A stretch of 64,000 nucleotides of DNA from NCBI RefSeq assembly GCF_007750395.1, contig NZ_CP036281.1, positions 2,689,001 through 2,753,000 of the forward strand, given 5' to 3'. The notes under the pieces are model-generated. The model did no database searches. It was not told the DNA's origin and worked only from the letters and a program-made list of their open reading frames with translations. The stretch is from Polystyrenella longa (GTDB taxonomy: Bacteria; Planctomycetota; Planctomycetia; Planctomycetales; Planctomycetaceae). A program made the translations under genes and the position numbers. Shown in pieces: positions 28,908 through 37,035 of this stretch (position 1 is the first letter of the stretch; each line of letters starts with the position of its first letter).

Positions 28908-29405
28908 ATGAAGCAGAAAAAAACATTATGTATGGGGCTGGTTCTCGGAGTGCTCGCAGGGATCACTGTTTCCTATTGCCTGCCTTCGCAGCCAACCAAA
29001 GCGAGCACCGTCGACCGGGCGGAGAAGTTCATCATGGCGACCTGTCCTGTGGATGGTTCATCCGAAGCAGTATTTGTTCTCGATCTACTGTCGGGGCAAC
29101 TTCGAGGAGCCTGGTTGAATCCTCGTAGTGGTCGATTCACCAACTTCTACTCTTACAATATTGCTGGCGATTTCAACATCGACCCTGCAGCGGGACAGCC
29201 ATCCTTCACGTTGACTACGGGCGTCGCCAGCTTGCCGAACACGGGACGTGCCCAGAATGGTAATGGGGTTATCTACGTCGCCGAATTGACCACGGGTCAG
29301 GTTAACGCCTATATGCTGCAGTACAATACGAATCAGAACCAGCAGAATCAGCAGGCACCGATCACTCGGCTCGATAGCTTCCCATGGCGAGCTGTCCTGG
29401 AGTAA
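28908..29405 (+). CDS. Exported planctomycete hypothetical protein
   Basis: 165 residues from the ATG at 28908, set by AGGAAAG upstream. N-terminal signal anchor (LCMGLVLGVLAGITVSYCL). The mature part begins with an ATCPVDGSSEAVFVLDLLSG segment, then LRGAWLNPRSGRFTNFY, YNIAGDFNID and GVIYVAELTTGQVNAYML. From memory this pattern (a repeated D-x-LTG-x-L motif) recurs in a multicopy family found in planctomycetes, with unknown role. A bidirectional-looking terminator separates it from the convergent synthase-like gene. Confidence 0.65.
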   Translation: MKQKKTLCMGLVLGVLAGITVSYCLPSQPTKASTVDRAEKFIMATCPVDGSSEAVFVLDLLSGQLRGAWLNPRSGRFTNFYSYNIAGDFNIDPAAGQPSFTLTTGVASLPNTGRAQNGNGVIYVAELTTGQVNAYMLQYNTNQNQQNQQAPITRLDSFPWRAVLE

Positions 29406-29433
29406 GCTAGAACTCAGTTAAACTGAGAATTTT

Positions 29434-29466
29434 AAAAGCCACGTTCTTTTCGGAGCGTGGCTTTTT
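29434..29466 (+). terminator. Terminator between convergent genes
   Basis: AAAAGCCACG/CGTGGCTTTT stem with a 12-base loop and a T run on the plus side; A tract upstream may serve the minus strand. Confidence 0.8.
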
Positions 29467-29492
29467 CGATTGATGGCTGTTCGAGAAGCAGC

Positions 29493-30557
29493 CTAGGACT
29501 GGGTGAACAGTTGGGAAAGTTTGTCGTCCGTGACCTTCTCCCCTTTGGGAAGTTTCTTGATGAGATCCAGAATGTGAAGAACTTGCTCGTCTTGTGGAGA
29601 GTGTCCCAACTCTTCCAGGCGGTGGGCAACCGCACGTTTGCCACTGTGTCGACCGATGACCAACTGGATTCCGGAAGCCCCCACCAGTTCGGGGCGATAC
29701 GGAAGGTATGTGTCCGGGTTCTTCAATAATCCGTCCTGATGAATGCCTGCTTCTGTCGCGAAGATATTCTCCCCAGAGACAGGTTTGTTAGGGCAGATGG
29801 AAAGTCCTAATTGCTCTGAAACCAATTGGTTGACGGGAAGCAAATTTTCCGTTTTGATTTTTGTTGTGCAACTATATTGTTCAGAGTGAATCCGCAATGT
29901 CGTCGCGACTTCTTCGAGGGGCGTGTAACCGGCGTAAGGGCCGACCCCGAGAATCGAACAGTCGAGACTTTGAATTCCCTGAGTGGCGGCGATTAAACTA
30001 TTGGCCATCGAGACTCCCATATCATGCCGAAATCGACAGCCCAGTTGTCGTTTATCTGACTGCCGTGGCACGATCTGTTTCAGGATTTGTTCCGTTTGAT
30101 GCGGTAACAGGCTTCCTGAACGATCTGTCAAAATGAGTCTATCAATCCCCTGTTTCTCAGACGAGATAAGCGTCTCTGAAGCGAGAGCCGAGTTGATATC
30201 GACTTCACATTCGACTCGTAAGCAACTGGATGTTCTGAGGCTGTTAAAATCTGCCGTGGCGGAGCTATCGTCAAGATTCATGAAGCGAATCGAGTACTCT
30301 GATCGTTGCGTGTTGGCGATTCGTTCTATTAGTGAACCCGGATCCGTCACAGCGAAGATGATCTCCGCAGAGGTGACGGCCGAACAGAGTGAAGCAGCAG
30401 TTTCGGGTTCAATTAACAGTTCGTCGGGAATCAAAATCGAGTCGACGTTCAAAGAATCAATCGCGCTCACGATTCTAATAAGTGCGTCCGAAGAAACTCC
30501 ATCCGGATTTGTGCGTTTCAATCCCCAAAGGGTGACGTCGCATATTGAGAGTTGCAT
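29493..30557 (-). CDS. Homocitrate/isopropylmalate-synthase-like protein with degenerate active site
   Basis: 354 residues, roughly the length of homocitrate synthase's catalytic and linker regions. The second half is clearly of the family: NIFATEAGIHQDGLLKNPDT, LPYRPELVG, VIGRHSGKRAV. The first half has lost key residues. Where the family has D-T-T-L-R-D-G near the N-terminus, this has DVTLWGL (7-13). The metal-binding H-x-H-N-D motif reads RFRHD (175-179). So the divalent metal site and catalytic Arg appear absent and it is probably not an active acyl-CoA synthase. It is about 100 bp downstream of an enolase-superfamily gene on the same strand. ATG with AGGAA 11 bases upstream. Confidence 0.75.
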   Translation of the reverse strand: MQLSICDVTLWGLKRTNPDGVSSDALIRIVSAIDSLNVDSILIPDELLIEPETAASLCSAVTSAEIIFAVTDPGSLIERIANTQRSEYSIRFMNLDDSSATADFNSLRTSSCLRVECEVDINSALASETLISSEKQGIDRLILTDRSGSLLPHQTEQILKQIVPRQSDKRQLGCRFRHDMGVSMANSLIAATQGIQSLDCSILGVGPYAGYTPLEEVATTLRIHSEQYSCTTKIKTENLLPVNQLVSEQLGLSICPNKPVSGENIFATEAGIHQDGLLKNPDTYLPYRPELVGASGIQLVIGRHSGKRAVAHRLEELGHSPQDEQVLHILDLIKKLPKGEKVTDDKLSQLFTQS

Positions 30558-30656
30558 GAAACTGCGGTTCCTGTGAAAAGCGTTGTAAGTTCTCTCTGAA
30601 TCGGATCGATAATCAATTGAACAGATACTGAATTGGACAGAAAAATAAGTGGCCTC

Positions 30657-31850
30657 TCAAGTCCAATTCTGTTCCTGAAGTTTCAGGCGGTTGATGGCGT
30701 CGGTATCGATCTCGACTCCGAGGCCAGGGCCTGTCAGTTCAGGAGCCTTACCCCCCCATCCGAATGTGATGTCTCGTTTGATTAAGTTTTCCCGAACAAG
30801 AAAGCGGTCATAGCTTCCTTCCAGATGTTTTATACCTGCAACGGAGCAGGCGAAATGCCGTCCGGCAGCGGAGAGGATTCCGGTCTCTCCTACCATGCAA
30901 CCAAGTTGATAGCCAATGCCAGCTTCGTGAGCGATAGCGGCGATTTCGAGACAATTCAGAAATCCTCCACCCTTGGAGAGCCGGATATTAAACAGCTGAC
31001 AAAACTGTTCGTCCGCCGCCCGTCGTGCATCGGAGGGACTGCATAGGGACTCATCCAGCATGATGGGAAGTTGACAATCTCTATTCAGCCCGGCCAGTTG
31101 GTCGATTTCGGTGTGAGGGAGCGGCTGTTCAATTGAACTGATCTGGAATGGGGCGAGTTCCTGAGCTTTGTGCAGCAACTGGTCGCGGTTCCAGGCTTCG
31201 TTGGCGTCAATTCGCAGGTCAACGCCCTGCCCCATCCAACGGCGAACGCGACTGAGTAGTTCTACATCGTTGATTCCCTTCGCGCCCACTTTGACTTTCA
31301 CATGTTGGAAACCGAATAGCCGGTACAGGATGGAATTTAAAACCTGTTTCCTGCGAGACATCGAAGTGATGGCGACGCCGTATCGAATTTCCTTGCGATT
31401 CTCATGGATGGAGGAGGCCGGTTCAAATTTGGCAGTGACTTCGGAGAGAGGTACGTTCCAGTACCGAGTGGCGGCATCGAGAATGGCAATTTCGATCGCG
31501 CAGCGGAGAGAATTGCCAAAGCAGTCCCGATCGCTGGTTGCGGGTGGTTCTATTGTGACGGGACGGGTAAGTTCGAACTTTTTCAATAGATCGAACAGTT
31601 CCGACCAGTCAGACCAGTCTATACTGAGTTGGTCTTTTAACGAACTGACCTGCCACTGTTCCCAGGTGGTCTCGATTGTTTCGCCTGTGACATAATGGCG
31701 AGGCAACCCTTCACCCCAGCCAACCGTACCGTCCTCCAATTCGCAACGAATGAGAACAGTGTCGTTATACCGTCGCGCATAGGATGCATGCCGAATCTCT
31801 TTTTTCAGCGGGATGCGGACTAGGTAGGCAGTGAGGTTTTGGATACGCAT
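30657..31850 (-). CDS. Enolase-superfamily enzyme, muconate-lactonizing subgroup
   Basis: 397 residues. N-terminal capping domain (YLVRIPLKKEIRHAS, TVGWGEGLPRHYVTGE) and a barrel with the MLE-subgroup catalytic set: KVKVG (first Lys pair), three metal ligands in RIDANEAW, SSIEQPLP and IMLDESL, and the second Lys in NIRLSKGGGF. Candidate activities are dipeptide epimerisation, o-succinylbenzoate synthesis or muconate cycloisomerisation. There is no menaquinone cluster nearby and no dedicated peptidase, so the substrate is open. Located between the pseudo-HOA synthase and the NAD epimerase on the same strand. Confidence 0.85.
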   Translation of the reverse strand: MRIQNLTAYLVRIPLKKEIRHASYARRYNDTVLIRCELEDGTVGWGEGLPRHYVTGETIETTWEQWQVSSLKDQLSIDWSDWSELFDLLKKFELTRPVTIEPPATSDRDCFGNSLRCAIEIAILDAATRYWNVPLSEVTAKFEPASSIHENRKEIRYGVAITSMSRRKQVLNSILYRLFGFQHVKVKVGAKGINDVELLSRVRRWMGQGVDLRIDANEAWNRDQLLHKAQELAPFQISSIEQPLPHTEIDQLAGLNRDCQLPIMLDESLCSPSDARRAADEQFCQLFNIRLSKGGGFLNCLEIAAIAHEAGIGYQLGCMVGETGILSAAGRHFACSVAGIKHLEGSYDRFLVRENLIKRDITFGWGGKAPELTGPGLGVEIDTDAINRLKLQEQNWT

Positions 31851-31906
31851 GGAAAAAGACGACTTGTACTTTCAGATTGGAAGGCCCCGAGATTAGCGAG
31901 TGCTTG

Positions 31907-32920
31907 TTACGTTAATCCCTGCTCTTTGAACCAGTTCATCGTACGCTGCATGCCTTCCTGGAAGTCGATCTGAGGATCGTAGTCGAGTTCCTTTTTTGCT
32001 TTCTCGATACTGTAATCGAGATTCAAACCGAGAAACTTGATGCGGGCGCTGGAGAGAATTGGAGCTTCTGTTTTACCGAGCGCGCGGTAGACTTTTTCCA
32101 GGACGGTCGCCAGCACTTTGGCGACCCCCAGAGGCACATGTTTCTTGGGTTCGGGATAACTGCCTAACTCGGCGATGCGGTCGATGAATTCTTTTTTGGA
32201 GACAAGTCGTCCATCCGTCACATTAAATCGTTCGCCGATGACGTCGTCGTTTTCAATCGCTTTAAAGATTACTTGAATCAGATTCCCGACGTAGACGTTG
32301 TTCATCAGCTTTTCGCCCGAACCGAGAAAGGCGAATTGTTTCGATTTCAGCTTTTCGAAAATTCGTGGCAGAACGGTTCGGTCGCGAGGACCGTAAACAA
32401 AACCGGGTCGCACAACGACTGCGGGAAGTTGCTTCTCTTTGACGTGGTCGAGGACTTTCAGTTCGGACTCGACCTTGGTCAGTGTGTAACCGTCGATTCC
32501 TTCTTTGTTGGGTGGTTCGGATTCGTCCGTACCGTGATGATCGCGAGCCTGGTAGACACCGAGTGAGCTGATGTGGACAAACTTCTTCAACGTGCCATTC
32601 TGCTCGGCGGCTTGCAGCAATGTTTCGAGGCCATCGACATTCACGGAACGATAATCTTCGACTGGTCCCCAGTCCCCGACTTTCGCGGCGCAGTGCACGA
32701 CGACAGTGGCGCCTTCAACGCCCTTCTGGAGCGACTCTGCGTGGGTGAGATCTCCCGTGACAATGTCGACATTCCATTCCTTCAGAAAGTCTGCTGATGA
32801 ACTACTACGCGCCAGGGCGCGGACGGGGATATTACGTTTTCGACATTCTTCCACTACATGGCTGCCAACTAAACCAGTGGCGCCAGTGACAAAGACGAGG
32901 TCGTTTTCAGTCAGATTCAT
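31907..32920 (-). CDS. NAD-dependent epimerase/dehydratase (extended SDR)
   Basis: 337 residues from the ATG at 32920; an upstream extension to 32965 is unlike the family. The Rossmann loop VFVTGATGLVGSHVVEECRK binds NAD(P), VVHCAAKVGDWG follows, the catalytic Tyr/Lys lies in YTLTKVESEL, and VRPGFVYGPRD is typical. It resembles 3-beta-hydroxysteroid dehydrogenase/HpnA-like epimerases that act on sugar nucleotides or sterol/hopanoid-like substrates. Cytoplasmic. It heads a minus-strand run with the enolase-family and HOA-like genes, gaps 57 and 100 bp. Confidence 0.87.
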   Translation of the reverse strand: MNLTENDLVFVTGATGLVGSHVVEECRKRNIPVRALARSSSSADFLKEWNVDIVTGDLTHAESLQKGVEGATVVVHCAAKVGDWGPVEDYRSVNVDGLETLLQAAEQNGTLKKFVHISSLGVYQARDHHGTDESEPPNKEGIDGYTLTKVESELKVLDHVKEKQLPAVVVRPGFVYGPRDRTVLPRIFEKLKSKQFAFLGSGEKLMNNVYVGNLIQVIFKAIENDDVIGERFNVTDGRLVSKKEFIDRIAELGSYPEPKKHVPLGVAKVLATVLEKVYRALGKTEAPILSSARIKFLGLNLDYSIEKAKKELDYDPQIDFQEGMQRTMNWFKEQGLT

Positions 32921-33149
32921 CTTCCTGCTTTCAATGTGCCTGTCGCCTGGTCGACAGGAGATCAAGTCTGATCGTGGTTCAGGTGCTGAGGATGTTTATT
33001 GCATCAGGACTGTTTTTAGACTAATTTCGCTAACAATCCTAGGGCTCTTGCCCGTTGAAATCGATTTCCACCAGAGCGTTAGAATGTGCCGGATTTGTTC
33101 GGTTTCTACTGTCTTCAGATCCTTCTACTAATGGAAATTGCTCCCTCTT

Positions 33150-34043
33150 ATGAAGTCTCCTGACGAGTACGCTGAACACGGCCAGAGCAATCACTGCCAG
33201 GCCGAACGATTTACCACTTCGGACGGGTATCGACATTTCTACCGGCATTGGCCAGCGGTGGGAGAAACACGCGGGCTGTTGCTCGCGATTCATGGGATAC
33301 AAAGTCACTCTGGCTGGTATGGGTACTCCAGTCAGAGATTGGCAGAAGCGGGGTACGAGGTCTATTTCCTGGATCGGCGGGGTTCCGGGTGTAACTTCAG
33401 ATCGCGCGGTCACGCACCCCATCAGGATCGACTCGTTTTTGATGTTGTTCAGTTCACATTGGAAATTCAGTACCGGCATCCGAACTTACCGCTGACACTA
33501 CTTGGTCTGAGCTGGGGTGGGAAACTGGCTGCTGTCACGGCGAGTCGTTATTCACATCTATTTAACAGGCTAATCTTGCTGTATCCAGGTTTGAGAGCCC
33601 ATGTACGGCCCAGTTGGTTTCAATTGTTGCAGCTGAAGCTGGCCGAGTGGGCCGAAGTCGAGCATAAAAAAGTACCGGTTCCGTTGAGCGATCCGTGTCT
33701 GTTTACGGATGATCCCGAATCTCGCGTCTTTATTCGGCAGGATCCCTTGATGCTGGAAGAGGTGACGACCTCCTTCCTCTTTGCGAATCGGCCGTTCGAC
33801 CATGAGAGCAGACAGGCAGCCTTGGCCCGTCAGTTGACGATGCCGAGCCTGTTAATGCTGGCTGGTAAGGATCGCATTATCGATAATCGCGAAACCGAAA
33901 TGTGGTTCCGGACTTTGCCGAACCCGCTCAATGAATTGCGGGTCTACGAAGACGCCGCACATACTCTGGAATTTGAGCCAAACCGGGAGACGATTTTTTC
34001 GGATTTGATCGACTGGCTATCTCGAACGGATTCCCACTTATAG
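33150..34043 (+). CDS. Alpha/beta hydrolase, monoacylglycerol-lipase-like
   Basis: 297 residues from the ATG at 33150. Serine aminopeptidase S33/Hydrolase_4 fold: LLLAIHGIQSHSGWY oxyanion region, VYFLDRRGSG, nucleophile elbow LLGLSWGGKLAA (Ser), acid in LAGKDRIIDN (Asp), and AAHTLEFE (His). No signal peptide, so cytoplasmic. Probably a lipase or esterase for monoacylglycerol-like substrates. Divergent from the NAD epimerase; a hairpin lies between it and tRNA-Phe. Confidence 0.87.
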   Translation: MKSPDEYAEHGQSNHCQAERFTTSDGYRHFYRHWPAVGETRGLLLAIHGIQSHSGWYGYSSQRLAEAGYEVYFLDRRGSGCNFRSRGHAPHQDRLVFDVVQFTLEIQYRHPNLPLTLLGLSWGGKLAAVTASRYSHLFNRLILLYPGLRAHVRPSWFQLLQLKLAEWAEVEHKKVPVPLSDPCLFTDDPESRVFIRQDPLMLEEVTTSFLFANRPFDHESRQAALARQLTMPSLLMLAGKDRIIDNRETEMWFRTLPNPLNELRVYEDAAHTLEFEPNRETIFSDLIDWLSRTDSHL

Positions 34044-34236
34044 ATCAGCGAAAGCCGTTTGGTGGCGCGAAGAGTAGCTCTATCTCTTGGTGGGATAGCA
34101 GGTTAGATGTAATCGTCAAAACCGGCAATTGGCTCAGATGGAATTTTAATCGTTTCGAATTGATCAGGTTCTGTCGCTTGCAGCAGGTGAACTGATCGCT
34201 TATATTGCTACTTCGCTGTTGCGGCAGCGGCAATTG

Positions 34237-34261
34237 CAAGTTGTTTGAAACCAACAACTTG
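34237..34261. other. Hairpin upstream of tRNA-Phe
   Basis: CAAGTTGTT/AACAACTTG perfect 9-bp inverted repeat with a 7-base loop, 27 bp before the tRNA. No T run. It could be a terminator remnant for the hydrolase gene. Confidence 0.4.
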
Positions 34262-34288
34262 AGACCGTCTGACGGTTCCAATTGCTTC

Positions 34289-34361
34289 GGGCAGATAGCT
34301 CAGTTGGTAGAGCACAGGACTGAAAATCCTGGTGTCGGGGGTTCGATTCCCCCTCTGCCCA
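34289..34361 (+). tRNA. tRNA-Phe (GAA)
   Basis: Cloverleaf is complete: acceptor GGGCAGA/TCTGCCC, D arm GCTCAGTTGGTAGAGC, anticodon arm CAGGA-CTGAAAA-TCCTG with GAA, T arm GGGGGTTCGATTCCCCC, discriminator A. CCA is not encoded. A 15-bp-stem terminator follows within 10 bp. Confidence 0.97.
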
Positions 34362-34366
34362 CTTCA

Positions 34367-34405
34367 AAACCCTCTTAAACGCCAGTCGTTTAAGAGGGTT
34401 TTTTT
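34367..34405 (+). terminator. Intrinsic terminator after tRNA-Phe
   Basis: Perfect 15-bp stem AAACCCTCTTAAACG/CGTTTAAGAGGGTTT with a 5-base loop and T run. Confidence 0.92.
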
Positions 34406-34460
34406 ATTGGATCGACGCATCTGAAACAGGTCGCTACGAAACTTCCCGGCTCAATAATGC

Positions 34461-35807
34461 TTAAGCCCTTGGGCGGATGTTCCAGGTGAATGCGAGCAGG
34501 AAAATGGAGAGAAGTGTGCATCCCACAATACTATACAGGATGACTTCCCAGCCCTGCTCGACTGCTCCGAGTTCAGTGTAATAGTGAGAGATCGCCCCGA
34601 AGCCTTTGGCTTGTACGGTTCGTCCAATGTACCCAAAGAGACCGACGAACCCGGCCGCGACTCCGACTGCTTTTTTCGATGTCATATCAAGTGCGGCAAC
34701 CCCCAGCAGCATGACGGGCGGATAGACGAAGAACCCAATCACGGCCAGGCAGAACATATCGATGCTTAATTTACCGGCGGGATTATAAAGGATTCCCAGA
34801 AAGGCGAGCAGAATGGGAATCATGCAGAGAAGGCTGACCATTCCTCTTCGGCCGCCCACACGGTCGGAGAACCAACCGATGAGCAGTGTCGATGGAATTC
34901 CTCCGAATTCCAGAACGAGAATTGCGATTCCGCCATCTTCAAGAGAGGCTCCTTTAACTTCTCGCAGGTAAGTTGGTCCCCAGTCCAGCATGCTGTATCG
35001 AACGATATAAACAAAGAAATTGGCGAACGCGAACAACCAGAGTTTGGGGTTGTTCAGCACATTGTTGATAAAAAGTTCGCGGGTGGTTAGCTCTGTTTCG
35101 TGGAGATTTTCACGAATGGCCGGGTTGATGTAATCGTCGTTGTACTCTTCGATCGGGGGTAAACCGACCGATTGGGGAGTATCTTTCAGCGTCAGGAATA
35201 AAAAGAGCGATCCGACTAACGCAATGGCCCCGGGAACATAGAACGCGGAACTCCAACCCCAGTGGAGGGCGGATTGAGCAGCGATAATACCTGCCACACC
35301 CCCGCCGATATTATGAGAGATATTCCAAATGGCGAAAATAGAGCCTCGTTCGCGAATGCTGAACCAGTGCCCTATTGATCGTCCGCTGGGAGCCCAACCC
35401 ATGCCCTGCACGAATCCGTTGATCGCCCAGAGTGTCAAATGCATCGGGAAATTCTCTACAGCACCGAACAGAAAATTGCAGCAGGCTGTGAGTAGTAAGC
35501 CAAATGCCATAAACTTACGGGCGTCGCTTCTGTCCGAGAGTGAACCCATCAGAAGCTTGCCCAAGCCGTAGCTGATCGCGCTGATCGCGAGAATATCGCC
35601 GATCATCGATTTATCGTATGCAAGTGCCCCCTGCATTTCCTTGGCGACTGCGGATAGATTGTTGCGAACCAGGTAAAAGGTGCCGTAACCAATGAAGGTT
35701 GCCGAGAGGATCTGCAACCGTAATTGAGGATATAGTCGGGCGACTTCTTCTTTTGATTTTTGCGGCTGAGGGGGAGCGGGTTTGAAATAACTGGGAAGAA
35801 TAGACAT
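34461..35807 (-). CDS. MFS transporter, GlpT/UhpC organophosphate:phosphate antiporter type
   Basis: 448 residues from the ATG at 35807 (MSILPSYF); 35828 is an alternative upstream start. Twelve hydrophobic segments. Family signature FYLVRNNLSAVAKEM near TM1 (R-N-N), then YGLGKLLMGSLSDRSDARKF in the TM2-3 loop, INGFVQGMGWAPSGRSIGHW, SHNIGGGVAGI and DRVGGRRGM. GlpT-type carriers import glycerol-3-phosphate or hexose phosphates in exchange for phosphate at the inner membrane. An exported glycerophosphodiesterase at 62165-62992 could feed it, though the genes are not linked. Confidence 0.9.
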   Translation of the reverse strand: MSILPSYFKPAPPQPQKSKEEVARLYPQLRLQILSATFIGYGTFYLVRNNLSAVAKEMQGALAYDKSMIGDILAISAISYGLGKLLMGSLSDRSDARKFMAFGLLLTACCNFLFGAVENFPMHLTLWAINGFVQGMGWAPSGRSIGHWFSIRERGSIFAIWNISHNIGGGVAGIIAAQSALHWGWSSAFYVPGAIALVGSLFLFLTLKDTPQSVGLPPIEEYNDDYINPAIRENLHETELTTRELFINNVLNNPKLWLFAFANFFVYIVRYSMLDWGPTYLREVKGASLEDGGIAILVLEFGGIPSTLLIGWFSDRVGGRRGMVSLLCMIPILLAFLGILYNPAGKLSIDMFCLAVIGFFVYPPVMLLGVAALDMTSKKAVGVAAGFVGLFGYIGRTVQAKGFGAISHYYTELGAVEQGWEVILYSIVGCTLLSIFLLAFTWNIRPRA

Positions 35808-35965
35808 TGAAGTGAAACCCGCGGGCAAGGGTTAATGATGTGTGAAGGGTTTGGGGAAACTAGCAGAATCGGATAGAGTTCACAATCAACTTGCTCGAGG
35901 AAGACAGTCGATGGAAGCCAAGGAAGCGTTTTGAACCAGGAACCAACAGAAAGGTATGTCGTAAC

Positions 35966-36880
35966 ATGAAACGGATTGTCTCTCTGTTGCCTGCCGCCAC
36001 TGAGATCGTGTATGCATTAGGGTGTGGAGCGAATTTAGTTGGCAGGTCCCACGAATGCGACTACCCGGCAGCGGTTCAAATGTTACCCGTTTGCACCCTC
36101 TCGCGAATCGACGCCTCACAGTCAGGAACAGACATTCATGAAAACGTGACCGACCTTCTCCGGGAAGGTGAATCGTTATACGAAGTCGATTACGAGTTGA
36201 TCAAAAGCCTGCAACCGGACGTGGTGATCACACAGGCTCAATGCGAAGTGTGTGCGATCAGTTACGTAGAAGTCGCCTGCGAACTGAGTCCACTTATTCA
36301 GAAGGGAATCGAGTTGGTCTCGATGGAAGTTTATCGATTGGCTGATTTATGGAAGCAGGTGAGATCGATCGCGTCGTCGCTGGCTTGCGATGATACCGCC
36401 GAGCGTTGGATACAGTCCGCCGAAGAACGCATTGATCGCATCGCTAGACAGCAGGGGGCAAACACGTCCAAACCGCGAGTTGCTTGTATTGAATGGTTCG
36501 ATCCGTTAATGGCCGCCGGAAACTGGGTTCCCGAAATGGTGGAGTTGGCCGGAGGAGTGAATGTTCTCGGTCAACCGGGAGAACATTCTCCCTGGATGAA
36601 CTGGGAGGAACTGTTGGCTGTGGATCCGGATGTTATCGTGCTGTTGCCTTGCGGATTTGATTTGGAACGGTCGCGAAAAGAGGCGGAGACACTACTTCAG
36701 AATGAACATTGGAGCCAATTACGCGCGGTGAAAAACGATGCCGTTTATGTGACTGATGGCAGTCAGTTCTTTAATCGCCCCGGTCCTCGTTTGGTGAATT
36801 CCATCGAGATTCTTGCTGAAATACTGCATCCGGAGGCGATTAAGGGAGATCACCAGGGGATTGGTTGGTCGTCCTTTTGA
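35966..36880 (+). CDS. BtuF-like corrinoid/TroA-type binding protein, no signal peptide
   Basis: 304 residues from the ATG at 35966. Opens directly with the BtuF-type domain: MKRIVSLLPAATEIVYALGC, GRSHECDYP, LQPDVVITQAQCEVCAIS, VACIEWFDPLMAAGNWVPEM, GVNVLGQPGEHSPWMNWEEL and DPDVIVLLPCGFDLERS. BtuF delivers cobalamin to the BtuCD importer. Here no signal peptide precedes the domain, so it may be cytosolic, as in a known subset of related proteins. No BtuC or BtuD is next to it. Substrate may be a corrinoid or another metal chelate. Confidence 0.8.
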   Translation: MKRIVSLLPAATEIVYALGCGANLVGRSHECDYPAAVQMLPVCTLSRIDASQSGTDIHENVTDLLREGESLYEVDYELIKSLQPDVVITQAQCEVCAISYVEVACELSPLIQKGIELVSMEVYRLADLWKQVRSIASSLACDDTAERWIQSAEERIDRIARQQGANTSKPRVACIEWFDPLMAAGNWVPEMVELAGGVNVLGQPGEHSPWMNWEELLAVDPDVIVLLPCGFDLERSRKEAETLLQNEHWSQLRAVKNDAVYVTDGSQFFNRPGPRLVNSIEILAEILHPEAIKGDHQGIGWSSF

Positions 36881-37035
36881 TTACCTGTCTCTGCTGAAAA
36901 TCAATAGTGCATACTGGCATCCGCTCGGACGAGCGTGTTAAACTTGATGACTTCCTTTTCTTACCTGAACTAAACTTACCTGCGCCGCCAGCTTGCTGGC
37001 CCTGCCCGCGCTCTCGATAATCCGAACGAAGGAAA

